Notes under the pieces: model-generated
Seen by the model: the letters and a program-made list of their open reading frames with translations, nothing else
The model's database searches: none
Told to the model about the DNA's origin: nothing
Assembly (NCBI GenBank): GCA_029266735.1
Contig: JAQSWG010000011.1
Span: 1-43,842 of the forward strand
Length of the DNA stretch: 43,842 bases
Source: Ornithinibacter sp.
GTDB lineage: Bacteria; Actinomycetota; Actinomycetes; Actinomycetales; Dermatophilaceae
Direction: 5' to 3'
Shown: in pieces, positions 1-6,825 of the stretch
How the letters are laid out: each line of letters begins with the position of its first letter
Position numbering within the stretch: position 1 is the first letter of the stretch
Position numbers and translations under genes: made by a program

Positions 1-2
1 TC

Positions 3-377
3 GGAGACGCGGTCGCCACCGGTGCAGGTGCCCTCCCGTGCCGCTGGGTGATCCACACGGTCGGTCCCAACCGGCACCGTGGTGAGACGGACCCCATCCT
101 CCTGGCGTCATGCTTCCGCCGCAGCCTCGCCGTTGCCCGCCAGATCGGCGCCCGCACGGTTGCCGTCCCAGCCGTGGGCGCCGGTGCCTACGGCTGGGCT
201 GCCCGAGACGTCGCGGAGGTGGCGGTGCGCACCGTGCAGGACGACTGCGACGAGCGCCCGGGACTCACGCTCGTGCGCTTCGTCCTCTTCGGGGACCGGC
301 TCCTCGCCGCGTTCGAGGAGGTGCTCGGCGCCCCGGGGGCGTCCGCGGACCGCACGCCGCGGCGCCCCGGACCCTGA
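3..377 (+). CDS. Macro domain protein (ADP-ribose / O-acetyl-ADP-ribose binding), 5' partial
   Basis: The reading frame is open from the window edge, so the N-terminus lies outside; about 124 residues are visible. The frame shows the C-terminal two thirds of a macro domain: a GDAVATGAGALP stretch (the loop around bound ADP-ribose), then WVIHTVGP, a SCFRRSL helix, and AVPAVGAGAYGW, which corresponds to the FPAISTGxYG phosphate-binding loop. Known family members bind ADP-ribose or remove it from proteins and O-acetyl-ADP-ribose. The last residues are a disordered Arg/Pro tail. It converges on the NlpC/P60 gene with a strong hairpin between them. Catalytic activity cannot be judged because the N-terminal Asn/Asp region is missing. 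Confidence 0.85.
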   Translation, partial: GDAVATGAGALPCRWVIHTVGPNRHRGETDPILLASCFRRSLAVARQIGARTVAVPAVGAGAYGWAARDVAEVAVRTVQDDCDERPGLTLVRFVLFGDRLLAAFEEVLGAPGASADRTPRRPGP

Positions 378-397
378 CGGGGCCCGGGGCGCCGCGG
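357..397. terminator. Hairpin between convergent genes, probable bidirectional terminator
   Basis: Two perfect 14-base arms (357-370 and 384-397, CCGCGGCGCCCCGG and its complement) flank a 13-base loop that holds the macro-gene stop codon. It lies between two convergent genes. There is no T-run, as is common for high-GC actinobacterial terminators. Confidence 0.6.
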
Positions 398-410
398 CGG
401 AAACGAGCGG

Positions 411-1190
411 TCAGAACCGGCCGTAGCCGGTGACACCTGAGAACAAGGGGCGCTCGGAGGTGAACTTGCCCTCACGCGGTGAGTCGATCATCATCCCGTT
501 GCCCGTGTAGATGCCGACGTGCCAGGCGGGGTATCCGTAGAAGACGAGGTCACCCGGCTGTGGGTCGCTCACCGGCGTCGCAGCGGACTGCTGCGCCGAG
601 GCGGTGCGAGGGATCGAGACACCGGCCTTGCCGAAGACGTACTGGGTGAAGCCCGAGCAGTCGAAGCCCGCCGGGGTCTCGCCACCGTAGACGTAGGCGA
701 TGCCGAGCAGGGTACGAGCGATGTTGACGACCTCGCTGGAGGACTGCGAGACCGGTGCACTCCGTGTCGTCGTCCGGCTCGCCGCAGGCGTGCTCGAGGT
801 GGAGGTGCGCTCTGCCACTGCCTCCTCCACCGGCGCCGGGCGGGGTGCCGGCTTCGGCTTCGCGACGGCCTTGAGACCGGCGACGCCGATGGCTTCGCTC
901 GCCACCGGGGAGGCGGGCTCGGGCGCGACGACCGCTGGCGCCAGGCTGAGGGCGACCGGTTCGGCGGGCGCGGGACTCGCCGCTGCGGTCGCCGTGGCTC
1001 GGGCGGCGGCCTCCGATGGGTTCGCCTGGGCGGGGAGCGAGAAGGTGGCGACCAGGCCGCCCGACGCCGCCAGCACGGCCGACGCCTTGACGCTCGTCTC
1101 CCCCGCGCTGCGGAGGATCGTCGAGAGCTCGGTGACGGGGTTGTAGGGGGTGGCAGGGCGGTGTCGCCCGGCGCGGGTGTCGTTGACCAC
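411..1190 (-). CDS. Secreted NlpC/P60 peptidoglycan endopeptidase
   Basis: 259 residues from GTG at 1190. This start has a GAGAGG Shine-Dalgarno 7 nt upstream and follows the riboswitch directly; an in-frame ATG at 1295 would lie inside the riboswitch and is rejected. Residues about 34-57 are a hydrophobic export segment ending SLPAQA. A low-complexity Ala/Pro/Ser region follows, containing IGVAGLKAVAKPKP, shared with the next gene. The C-terminal NlpC/P60 domain (about 152-259) has the catalytic Cys178 in FDCSGFTQYV and His224 in WHVGIYTG. Known members cleave D-Glu-mDAP type bonds in stem peptides outside the membrane. Putative control is by c-di-AMP through the upstream riboswitch, as described for cell-wall hydrolase and rpf genes of other actinobacteria. 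Confidence 0.9.
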   Translation of the reverse strand: MVNDTRAGRHRPATPYNPVTELSTILRSAGETSVKASAVLAASGGLVATFSLPAQANPSEAAARATATAAASPAPAEPVALSLAPAVVAPEPASPVASEAIGVAGLKAVAKPKPAPRPAPVEEAVAERTSTSSTPAASRTTTRSAPVSQSSSEVVNIARTLLGIAYVYGGETPAGFDCSGFTQYVFGKAGVSIPRTASAQQSAATPVSDPQPGDLVFYGYPAWHVGIYTGNGMMIDSPREGKFTSERPLFSGVTGYGRF

Positions 1191-1195
1191 GGAGT

Positions 1196-1325
1196 ACCTC
1201 TCAGTGCCTACGGGGTGAGCTGTCGGGTTCGGGCTGAGGTTGCCCGGCCACCCGGTCGTCGTGACCCGGCTGGCTTCACCCCAAGGAGCCGTCATGGCGG
1301 TGGCAGGACTCGGCGTCCGCGGTGA
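1196..1325 (-). ncRNA. c-di-AMP (ydaO/yuaA-type) riboswitch
   Basis: Read on the minus strand, the leader of the NlpC/P60 gene contains, in order, CGCCGAGTCCTGCC, GGGGTGAAGCCA, GGGTGGCCGGGCAACC, CCCGAACCCGACAGCTCACC and GTAGGCACTGAGAGG. These match the conserved blocks of the actinobacterial ydaO class, notably the CCGAACCCGACAGCUCACC core that ends just before the gene. The element finishes at the gene's Shine-Dalgarno, so ligand binding could control transcription or ribosome access. Class assignment is from remembered consensus; boundaries are approximate. Confidence 0.85.
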
Positions 1326-1355
1326 GGACCCGCCTCCGGAGGAGGGGGCTCGAAA

Positions 1356-1384
1356 AACGTAGCACGGGCACCGGGCAATGTCAC
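1356..1384 (-). promoter_or_regulatory. Predicted promoter of the riboswitch / NlpC transcript
   Basis: Minus strand: -35 GTGACA (1379-1384), 17-base spacer, -10 TACGTT (1356-1361). Predicted transcription start is near 1349, giving a leader of about 160 nt that contains the whole riboswitch. Confidence 0.5.
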
Positions 1385-1403
1385 AAACAGGTCACGACGT
1401 GTT

Positions 1404-1440
1404 GAGGGCCGCCGTGCCGACTGTCGGCAGGGCGGCCCTC
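1404..1440 (-). terminator. Hairpin terminator downstream of the M15-like cell-wall gene
   Basis: Arms GAGGGCCGCC (1404-1413) and GGCGGCCCTC (1431-1440) pair perfectly, with a second inner stem TGCCGA/TCGGCA. It begins 34 bases past the stop codon of the gene at 1474 and ends before the next promoter. Confidence 0.6.
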
Positions 1441-1473
1441 GAGGTGCCGTCTGGCCCGGTCCGGGCCGGGACG

Positions 1474-2256
1474 TCAGTTGACCGTGACGTGCACGTGGTC
1501 GTAGTGGTTCGCCGTGATCGACCCGCGGTCCTCCATGAGCTCCCAGGACGACCCTGGCTCCCAGTAGCGCTGTTCCCAGATGACGTACTGCACGTCGTAG
1601 GTCCCGGCGTTGGCCTGGACGAACTCGGCGATGGCGTCACCGGTGGATCCGCTGGTCATGAAGTCGACGGCCTGGCCCGTGCTGTGCTCGCCGGCGTTCG
1701 GCCGGTAGCCACCGATCGAGTCGATGCCGAAGGTCCTCTGGACGGCTGTGCACAGGCGGGCGGCGTCCGTCACCAGGCCGAGGCTCGAGCACTTCGAGGA
1801 GATCCCGCTCGAGCTCACCGTCACGCTCGGCGAGGAGGAGCTCGAGCTGGAGCTCTCGGTGGCCCGCTCCGTCTCCGTCGGGGTCGGCGTGGGCTTCGGC
1901 TTGGGCTTCGCGACCGCCTTCACTCCCGCCACACCGACGGTCTCGGGGACGACGGGCGCCGCCTCGACGGGCGCTGAGACGGCCGGAGCCGGCGCAGCGG
2001 CGGATCGGGCCTCGGACCTCGAGGCGCTCTGGAGGTCCGTGCGGTCCTGGGTGTCGGTGGTGCCGGTGACCGGCAGGCTCAGCGGGGCAGGGCTGGCGTC
2101 GACGGGCAGGGCGAGCGCGACGGCTGCACCGCCCACGACACCGGCGGTGGCGACGGACTTGGCGGCCCAGGCCGCGCCCACGCGCGGAAAACCGTCAGGG
2201 AGACGACGAACGGGGCCTGGGGCACGGCGGCGGCCGGTGTGGCGAGGACGTGACAC
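1474..2256 (-). CDS. Secreted protein with C-terminal M15/ARB_07466-like domain
   Basis: 260 residues from GTG at 2256; an upstream in-frame GTG at 2343 gives 289. I prefer the shorter form because its hydrophobic export segment (SVATAGVVGGAAVALALP) then sits at the same distance from the start as in the neighbouring NlpC/P60 protein, although its GGAAG site is 14 nt upstream, which is far. A Ser/Thr/Pro-rich linker contains VGVAGVKAVAKPKPKP, nearly identical to the neighbour's. The C-terminal domain (about 110 residues) has GGYRPNAGEHSTGQAVDFM and HYDHVHVTV, with the His/Asp/His pattern of the Zn peptidase M15-like fold seen in actinobacterial peptidoglycan-associated proteins. Enzyme activity is not established for many of these. 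A cell-wall role is inferred. Confidence 0.75.
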   Translation of the reverse strand: MSRPRHTGRRRAPGPVRRLPDGFPRVGAAWAAKSVATAGVVGGAAVALALPVDASPAPLSLPVTGTTDTQDRTDLQSASRSEARSAAAPAPAVSAPVEAAPVVPETVGVAGVKAVAKPKPKPTPTPTETERATESSSSSSSSPSVTVSSSGISSKCSSLGLVTDAARLCTAVQRTFGIDSIGGYRPNAGEHSTGQAVDFMTSGSTGDAIAEFVQANAGTYDVQYVIWEQRYWEPGSSWELMEDRGSITANHYDHVHVTVN

Positions 2257-2431
2257 GAGGTGGAGATTGCCTTCCGAGGCGGGGACGAACCATGCCACCG
2301 TAGCCGCGTCAGGCCTCGAAGTCACATTCCGGTAACGAGACACGCCTCACGTGTCGTGGTCCCGTGGCGGCTCGTCGCCTCCCCACCCGCCTGACCAGCG
2401 GCGTCAGGCGCGTTTCAGCCTGAGGTTCCTC

Positions 2432-3130
2432 TCAGGTGAGCTGGACGAAGACGTGGGACGCGATGTCCAACGGCAGCGAGACGCCGGAGGACTCCTCCGC
2501 GCCCTCACGGGAGGCGATCACTCTCCCCACGTCACGGCGGACCCTGGCCGGCTCTCCCGGAAGCAGCCCCGCCGTCGTGAGCAGCCCCAAGGCCTCGGAG
2601 TCGTACTGCACCGGCTCGCCGATGCGCCGGACGACGACGACGCGGGGCTCGGCTCCCGCGACCTCGGCCAAGGTGGCCAGGCCCGACCGGAAGTCGACGG
2701 GCTCACCGGTGTCGCCGAGCTCGGCGAGGCCCGGGATCGGGTTGCCGTAGGGGGACTCCGCATGATCCGGGAGCATCGCGAGGATCTTGCGCTCGACCCG
2801 GTCCGACATGACGTGCTCCCACCGGCAGGCCTCGTCGTGGACGTACTCCCACTCCAGCCCGATGACGTCGAGGAGCAGCCGCTCGGCGATGCGGTGCTTG
2901 CGCATGACGCGGGTCGCCAGCAGCCGCCCGTGGTCGGTGAGGTCCAGGTGGCGATCTCCGGCGACATGGAGGAGGCCGTCGCGCTCCATCCGGGCGACCG
3001 TCTGCGAGACCGTCGGGCCGGAGTGGCCCAGCCGCTCGGCGATCCGAGCCCGCAGCGGGGTGATGCCCTCCTCCTCGAGCTCGAAGATGGTGCGCAGGTA
3101 CATCTCCGTGGTGTCGATGAGGTCGGTCAC
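2432..3130 (-). CDS. ideR: Iron-dependent repressor, DtxR/IdeR family
   Basis: 232 residues from GTG at 3130. The protein follows DtxR/IdeR closely: an N-terminal winged helix starting TDLIDTTEMYLRTIFELEEEG, the recognition helix SGPTVSQTVARMERDGLL, then the metal-binding and dimerisation domain with MRKHRIAERLL and VHDEACRWEHVMSDRVE, and a C-terminal SH3-like FeoA domain. Metal ligands seen include Met10 and the Cys, Glu and His of EACRWEH, the site-2 set of DtxR. Known members repress siderophore and iron-uptake genes when Fe(II) is bound. A much longer open frame runs upstream on this strand but is only the shadow of the MFS gene; the start is fixed by alignment to DtxR and a -10 box 7 nt upstream. 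Confidence 0.93.
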   Translation of the reverse strand: MTDLIDTTEMYLRTIFELEEEGITPLRARIAERLGHSGPTVSQTVARMERDGLLHVAGDRHLDLTDHGRLLATRVMRKHRIAERLLLDVIGLEWEYVHDEACRWEHVMSDRVERKILAMLPDHAESPYGNPIPGLAELGDTGEPVDFRSGLATLAEVAGAEPRVVVVRRIGEPVQYDSEALGLLTTAGLLPGEPARVRRDVGRVIASREGAEESSGVSLPLDIASHVFVQLT

Positions 3131-3137
3131 GATGGTC

Positions 3138-3143
3138 AGCCTA
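3138..3143 (-). promoter_or_regulatory. -10 box of ideR, probably leaderless
   Basis: Minus-strand TAGGCT lies 7 nt before the GTG start, the spacing expected when transcription begins at or next to the start codon. No Shine-Dalgarno is present. The flanking sequence does not convincingly match a DtxR box. Confidence 0.5.
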
Positions 3144-3189
3144 CGGTCACCCCCCAGACCCGCGCCCCGCACGGCGGCGCCTCCCGTGC

Positions 3190-4401
3190 TCAGGTGGGCT
3201 CGGCGTCGCGCGGACCTCGACGCGGGTCGTACTCGGGAAGCCACCGGGCCAGCCATGCACCGCCGGCGAGCGTCAGCAGCCCCACCGTCACGCTGGCCAC
3301 CCCGATACTGGCCACCGCAGCGACCGCGGCTACGACGACCGATGCACCGTTGTGGCCCACGAGGGACAGCAGCCGCCACACGCCGAGGAACGGTGCCCTC
3401 CCGGCTTCCGGCGCGGCATCCGCCCCGAGCGTCATGACGATCCCCGACCCGAGCCCGTTGCCGACGCCCATGAGCAGGGCCAGGGCTCCCACGCCGAGGA
3501 GCGACGTGGTGAGCGGCAGGCAGAGCAGGCCCGCTCCCATGAGCAGGGACACCGGCACCGCGACCCACACCCGGCCGTGGCGGTCCATGACGGTGCCGGC
3601 CGGCCAGAACAGGACGACTTCGACGAGGGCAGCCGCGGCGAACACGAGCGATGTCTGGGCCGCATCCAGACCGATGTGCTCCGCCCACAGCGGCACGACG
3701 ACCACGCGGGAGGACCGGGCCAGGCCGATGGCGAGCACTCCGAGCCCGACCGTGAGGAGAACGCGTCGGTGGCGAGCCACGACCTGGCGGACCGGCACCC
3801 GAGACGGCCCAGCGCCGGACGCGACATGGTGCGAGCCGAGGTCGGGGGTCCGCCAGGCCAGGGCAGCCGCGAGCACACCAGCGACCACCGCGACGCCGAA
3901 CGCTCCCTGCGGACCCCATCGAGCGACGACCGGGGCGCCGAGCAGCGGTCCCACGAACAGCCCTACCCGGGTGACTCCCCCGAGGGTCGACATGGCCCGG
4001 GCCCGGAGATGCACCGGTGCCGCGGCGGTGAGGTAGGACTGGCGGGCGAGGAGGAACACCGAGCCGGAGGGCCCGAGCAGGAGGACGGCCAGCGCAAGCA
4101 CCCACAGTGACGGCGCGAGGAGGGCGAGGGCGCAGGCCGCCGCATCCGCCAGCCCAGCGAGGACGAGCGCTCGACGCTCGCCGATCCGCTCGACGAGGAC
4201 ACCGGCCGGGACGGCAGCGGCGAACTCCGACACCGTGGTGATGCCCACGAAGAGCGCGGCGAGGCCGACCGAGGCACCGAGCCCGCGCGCGCTGAGTGCC
4301 ACGACGGGCAGCACCGCACCCGCCCCGATCGACCAGATCGCCGACGGACCGAACGCCGGGACGGCGATGCGGCGCAGCGAGAAGTCCTCCACGCGCTCCA
4401 C
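3190..4401 (-). CDS. MFS transporter, probable drug or metabolite exporter
   Basis: 403 residues from GTG at 4401, with a purine-rich Shine-Dalgarno (GGAAGGAGGGACG) just upstream. About 12 hydrophobic segments alternate with short loops. Loop 2-3 is VERIGERRALVLAGL, the MFS signature position, and a second copy VMDRHGRVWVAV lies in the C-terminal half, as expected for the two six-helix bundles. The N-terminal half resembles multidrug exporters. The substrate cannot be read from sequence. The gene is divergent from the hotdog/SDR pair, and a perfect palindrome in the shared intergenic region suggests that a repressor controls one or both directions. It lies upstream of ideR on the same strand with 59 nt between. 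Confidence 0.85.
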   Translation of the reverse strand: MERVEDFSLRRIAVPAFGPSAIWSIGAGAVLPVVALSARGLGASVGLAALFVGITTVSEFAAAVPAGVLVERIGERRALVLAGLADAAACALALLAPSLWVLALAVLLLGPSGSVFLLARQSYLTAAAPVHLRARAMSTLGGVTRVGLFVGPLLGAPVVARWGPQGAFGVAVVAGVLAAALAWRTPDLGSHHVASGAGPSRVPVRQVVARHRRVLLTVGLGVLAIGLARSSRVVVVPLWAEHIGLDAAQTSLVFAAAALVEVVLFWPAGTVMDRHGRVWVAVPVSLLMGAGLLCLPLTTSLLGVGALALLMGVGNGLGSGIVMTLGADAAPEAGRAPFLGVWRLLSLVGHNGASVVVAAVAAVASIGVASVTVGLLTLAGGAWLARWLPEYDPRRGPRDAEPT

Positions 4402-4463
4402 CGTCCCTCCTTCCTTCCACCAGCCGGGGATGCCGGCAGCGGCGAGCCGGCGGCCGACCCGCG

Positions 4464-4487
4464 AGTTATCTCGATGTCAAGATAACT
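4464..4487. promoter_or_regulatory. Palindromic operator between divergent genes
   Basis: AGTTATCT-N8-AGATAACT, a perfect 8+8 dyad, lies between the MFS exporter (minus) and the hotdog gene (plus). The AT-rich arms stand out in this GC-rich region. It lies just upstream of the plus-strand -10 box. Size and symmetry suit a dimeric MarR- or TetR-type regulator; no such gene is adjacent. Confidence 0.6.
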
Positions 4488-4505
4488 GCCCCGGCGCGTG
4501 ATGGG

Positions 4506-4511
4506 TAGGTT
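4506..4511 (+). promoter_or_regulatory. Leaderless -10 box of the hotdog gene
   Basis: TAGGTT followed by exactly six bases and the GTG start at 4518. No Shine-Dalgarno is visible. Confidence 0.55.
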
Positions 4512-4517
4512 GGCGAT

Positions 4518-5249
4518 GTGGAGCTCGTCATTCCCCGCCGCTTCTGCGGTCCGCCCGAGTCCGGCAACGGCGGTTGGGTCAGCGGCTCCGTCGCCACGCA
4601 GGTGGTCACCACGCCCGACCGACCGGCGGTGACAGTGCGCCTGGCGTCTCCACCCCCGCTCGACCGACCTCTGACTGTCCTGGAGGAGGACCGCGACACC
4701 GAGCCATCCGGCATCCGGCTGCTCGACGGCGACCACCTCGTGGCCACGGCGACTGCCAGCCCGGACCTCACCGAGGAGCTGCCGGGCCACGTGACGCTCG
4801 CACAGGCGCAGGCCGCTGAGCACCGGTTCGAGGGCCTGACGGAGCATCCCTTCCCGACGTGCTTCTCCTGCGGCACGGCCCGCGACGCCGGCGACGCTCT
4901 CTGCCTGCGCCCCGGCCCGCTCGAGGACGGCACGGGCCGGTACGCCACGACCTGGGTGCCGCAGGAGGCGGACGTCCCCGTCGTCTGGGCGGCACTGGAC
5001 TGTCCCGGGGGGTGGTCCGCGGGGATCGCCGGGCGACCGATGGTCCTCGGCACCATGACGGCCAGGGTGCACGCGGTGCCCGCCACCGGTGAGCCCCACG
5101 TCGTCCTCGCGTGGTCGCGGGGTGCCGATCGCCGCAAGCACCACAGCGGGAGCGCGCTCCTCGCGGTGGAGGGACGCGTCCTGGCCCGGGCCGAGGCCAC
5201 CTGGGTGGCCGTGGACCCGGCGTCCGTCCGTCCCCGGGACGCCTCGTGA
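4518..5249 (+). CDS. Hotdog-fold thioesterase-like protein
   Basis: 243 residues from GTG at 4518, supported by a leaderless promoter. The chain looks like two tandem hotdog halves. The first (about 1-100) contains GNGGWVSGSVATQ, typical of the long central helix and first strand of acyl-CoA thioesterase/dehydratase-like folds. A conserved short motif FPTCFSCGTAR with CLRPGP follows at about 112-135. The second half contains WAALDCPGGWSAG and ends in a strand pattern ARAEATWVAVD. These features resemble a conserved actinobacterial hypothetical family. The likely ligand is an acyl-CoA or acyl carrier, but no substrate is known. Its stop overlaps the start of the SDR gene (GTGA), so the two are translationally coupled and probably act together. 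Confidence 0.6.
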   Translation: MELVIPRRFCGPPESGNGGWVSGSVATQVVTTPDRPAVTVRLASPPPLDRPLTVLEEDRDTEPSGIRLLDGDHLVATATASPDLTEELPGHVTLAQAQAAEHRFEGLTEHPFPTCFSCGTARDAGDALCLRPGPLEDGTGRYATTWVPQEADVPVVWAALDCPGGWSAGIAGRPMVLGTMTARVHAVPATGEPHVVLAWSRGADRRKHHSGSALLAVEGRVLARAEATWVAVDPASVRPRDAS

Positions 5250-6013
5250 CCCCGGCGGCGACCACCGACGGCCGCCGAACCGCGGTGGTCACCGGCGCGA
5301 GCAGCGGTATCGGGGAAGCCACCGCCCGGCTGCTCGCGGCGCAGGGTTTCCGCGTCGTGTGTGCGGCCCGGCGGGCCGAACGGGTGGAGGCACTCGCCGC
5401 CGAGATCGGCGGGACGGCGCTTGCCTGTGACGTCACCAGCGACGACGACGTCTCGACCCTGACCCGGGTGGCCGGCGGTCGTGTGCACGTCCTCGTCAAC
5501 AACGCGGGCGGAGCGCTCGGCCTGGAGCCGGTGGCGGAGGCCGACGTCGCCCTCTGGCAGCGGATGTACGACACCAACGTCCTCGGGACACTTCGGGTGA
5601 CCAAGGCCTTGCTGCCCGCCCTCCTCGCCGCCGACGGCGAGGGTGTCGTCGTCAACGTCGGCTCGGTCGCCGGTCTCACGGCATACGAGGGAGGTGGCGG
5701 GTACACCGTGGCGAAACACGGCGTCCATGTCATGACCGAGACCCTGCGACTCGAGCTCGTCGACCAGCCCGTCCGGATCACGCTCGTCGCGCCGGGCATG
5801 GTGCGCACCGACGAGTTCTCGCTCACCCGGTTCGGCGGTGACCGGGAACGAGCGGATGCCGTCTACGCCGGTGTCCGCGAACCGCTCGTCGCCGATGACG
5901 TCGCGGACGCGATCGTGTGGATGGCGACGCGGCCGGCGCACGTCAACGTCGACCTGCTCGTGCTCAAGCCGCGCGCGCAGGCCGCGCCGCACAAGGTGCA
6001 CCGCGAGGCCTGA
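5246..6013 (+). CDS. Short-chain dehydrogenase/reductase (SDR)
   Basis: 255 residues from GTG at 5246, which overlaps the preceding stop codon by GTGA; a longer in-frame ORF from 5111 is only read-through of the hotdog gene in another frame. It shows the classical SDR set: the nucleotide loop TGASSGIG (16-23), NNAG (85-88), Asn111, Ser140 in NVGSVAG, and the catalytic YTVAK (Tyr153, Lys157), then APGMVRT. ARR after the second strand suggests NADP(H). Length and order fit the YdfG-like clade that oxidises or reduces small hydroxy acids or aldehydes. It converges on pdxH with only three bases between the stop codons. Confidence 0.9.
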   Translation: MTPAATTDGRRTAVVTGASSGIGEATARLLAAQGFRVVCAARRAERVEALAAEIGGTALACDVTSDDDVSTLTRVAGGRVHVLVNNAGGALGLEPVAEADVALWQRMYDTNVLGTLRVTKALLPALLAADGEGVVVNVGSVAGLTAYEGGGGYTVAKHGVHVMTETLRLELVDQPVRITLVAPGMVRTDEFSLTRFGGDRERADAVYAGVREPLVADDVADAIVWMATRPAHVNVDLLVLKPRAQAAPHKVHREA

Positions 6014-6016
6014 CGC

Positions 6017-6688
6017 TCAGGGCTGGCGACGGTGCAGCCGCCAGGAGGTGGGGTCGCCGAGGTGGCCCTCGCCGGTGCGGGTGAACACCAGCCGGTCGTG
6101 CAGCCGGTTGCGCCGGCCGGCCCAGAACTCGACCTCGTCGGGCACGATCCGGAAGCCGCCCCAGAAGTCGGGCACCGGCACGCGCGCCCTGCCCTCCGGG
6201 AACTGCTCGGCCCGGCGGCCGTATGCCGCCTCGAGCTCCTTCCGCGACCCGATCGGCTCGCTCTGCCGGGAGGTCCAGGCCGAGATCCGCGAAGCCCACG
6301 GTCGGGAGTCGAAGTACTCCTCGACCTCGGCGTCGTCGAGGGTCAGGGCGCGGCCCCGGAAGCGGATCGCCCGGTACATCGCCGGCCAGGTGAGCGCCGC
6401 GGCCACCGCAGGGTTGAGGAGGATCTCGCGGCCCTTGGTCGAGGTGAGCGCCGTGACGAACCCCGGGCCGCGCTCGTCGAGGAAGCGCATGAGGACCGTG
6501 CGGACGTTCGGATGGCCCTGGCGGTCGACGGTCGCGACCGACATCGCGAGGGGCTCCACGACGTCCGGTGAGCGCTCGGCCCGCGCGAGCGCCTCGTCCA
6601 CCCAGAGCCGAGCCTGGGCGAACGGCGTCTCCAGGAGCTGGTCCTCGGTGAGTCCGTCACCGTCGTAGTCGAGGCGTCGGTGGTCCAT
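6017..6688 (-). CDS. pdxH: Pyridoxamine 5'-phosphate oxidase
   Basis: 223 residues from ATG at 6688. Catalyses FMN-dependent oxidation of PNP or PMP to pyridoxal 5'-phosphate in the cytosol. Family marks seen: MSVATVDRQGHPNVRTVLMRFLDERG (FMN-binding split barrel), WPAMYRAIRFRGRA, SRQSEPIGSRKELE, and the C-terminal dimerisation signature PDEVEFWAGRRNRLHDR with WRLHRRQP at the end, the expected PdxH terminus. Length is normal. A TAGGGT box six bases before the ATG indicates a leaderless transcript, and a very long hairpin sits directly upstream of that promoter. PLP made here would serve enzymes such as SerC at 10.6 kb, but no operon link is visible. Confidence 0.93.
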   Translation of the reverse strand: MDHRRLDYDGDGLTEDQLLETPFAQARLWVDEALARAERSPDVVEPLAMSVATVDRQGHPNVRTVLMRFLDERGPGFVTALTSTKGREILLNPAVAAALTWPAMYRAIRFRGRALTLDDAEVEEYFDSRPWASRISAWTSRQSEPIGSRKELEAAYGRRAEQFPEGRARVPVPDFWGGFRIVPDEVEFWAGRRNRLHDRLVFTRTGEGHLGDPTSWRLHRRQP

Positions 6689-6694
6689 CGCCCG

Positions 6695-6700
6695 ACCCTA
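6695..6700 (-). promoter_or_regulatory. Leaderless -10 box of pdxH
   Basis: Minus-strand TAGGGT, then exactly six bases, then ATG. The 96-nt hairpin begins about six bases further upstream and so covers the -35 region. Confidence 0.6.
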
Positions 6701-6706
6701 TGCCGT

Positions 6707-6802
6707 CCCCGCCTTCCCGACTTCGTCTGTCGCGATGCCGCCGACGCGCCGCCGAAGCGGCGCGTCGGCGGCAAGCTGACAGACGAAGTCGGGGAGGCGG
6801 GG
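6707..6802. repeat. Very long near-perfect hairpin
   Basis: Outer arms 6707-6731 and 6778-6802 pair over 25 bases with a single G-T pair; inner arms 6736-6752 and 6757-6773 pair perfectly over 17 bases around a four-base CGAA loop; the two stems are separated by a symmetrical 4/4 internal loop. It lies between the MFS stop (6826) and the pdxH promoter. No T-run follows on either strand. It may be a terminator, a REP/MITE-like element, or a cruciform. Confidence 0.8.
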
Positions 6803-6825
6803 GGCGGGGGATGCACGGGTGGGCG

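Noticed and set aside
1329..1349. Inverted repeat at the 5' end of the riboswitch leader read as a terminator
   Set aside because: It lies at the predicted transcription start, between promoter and aptamer, with no upstream transcript on this strand that needs ending after 1474.
3128..3150. DtxR/IdeR box at the ideR promoter
   Set aside because: GGTCAGCCTACGGTC shares only the TCAGCCTA core with the consensus and lacks a proper dyad.
2432..4420. A 662-codon minus-strand open frame spanning ideR and the MFS gene
   Set aside because: Only its 3' third is IdeR; the rest is a GC-rich shadow frame of the MFS gene. IdeR starts at 3130.
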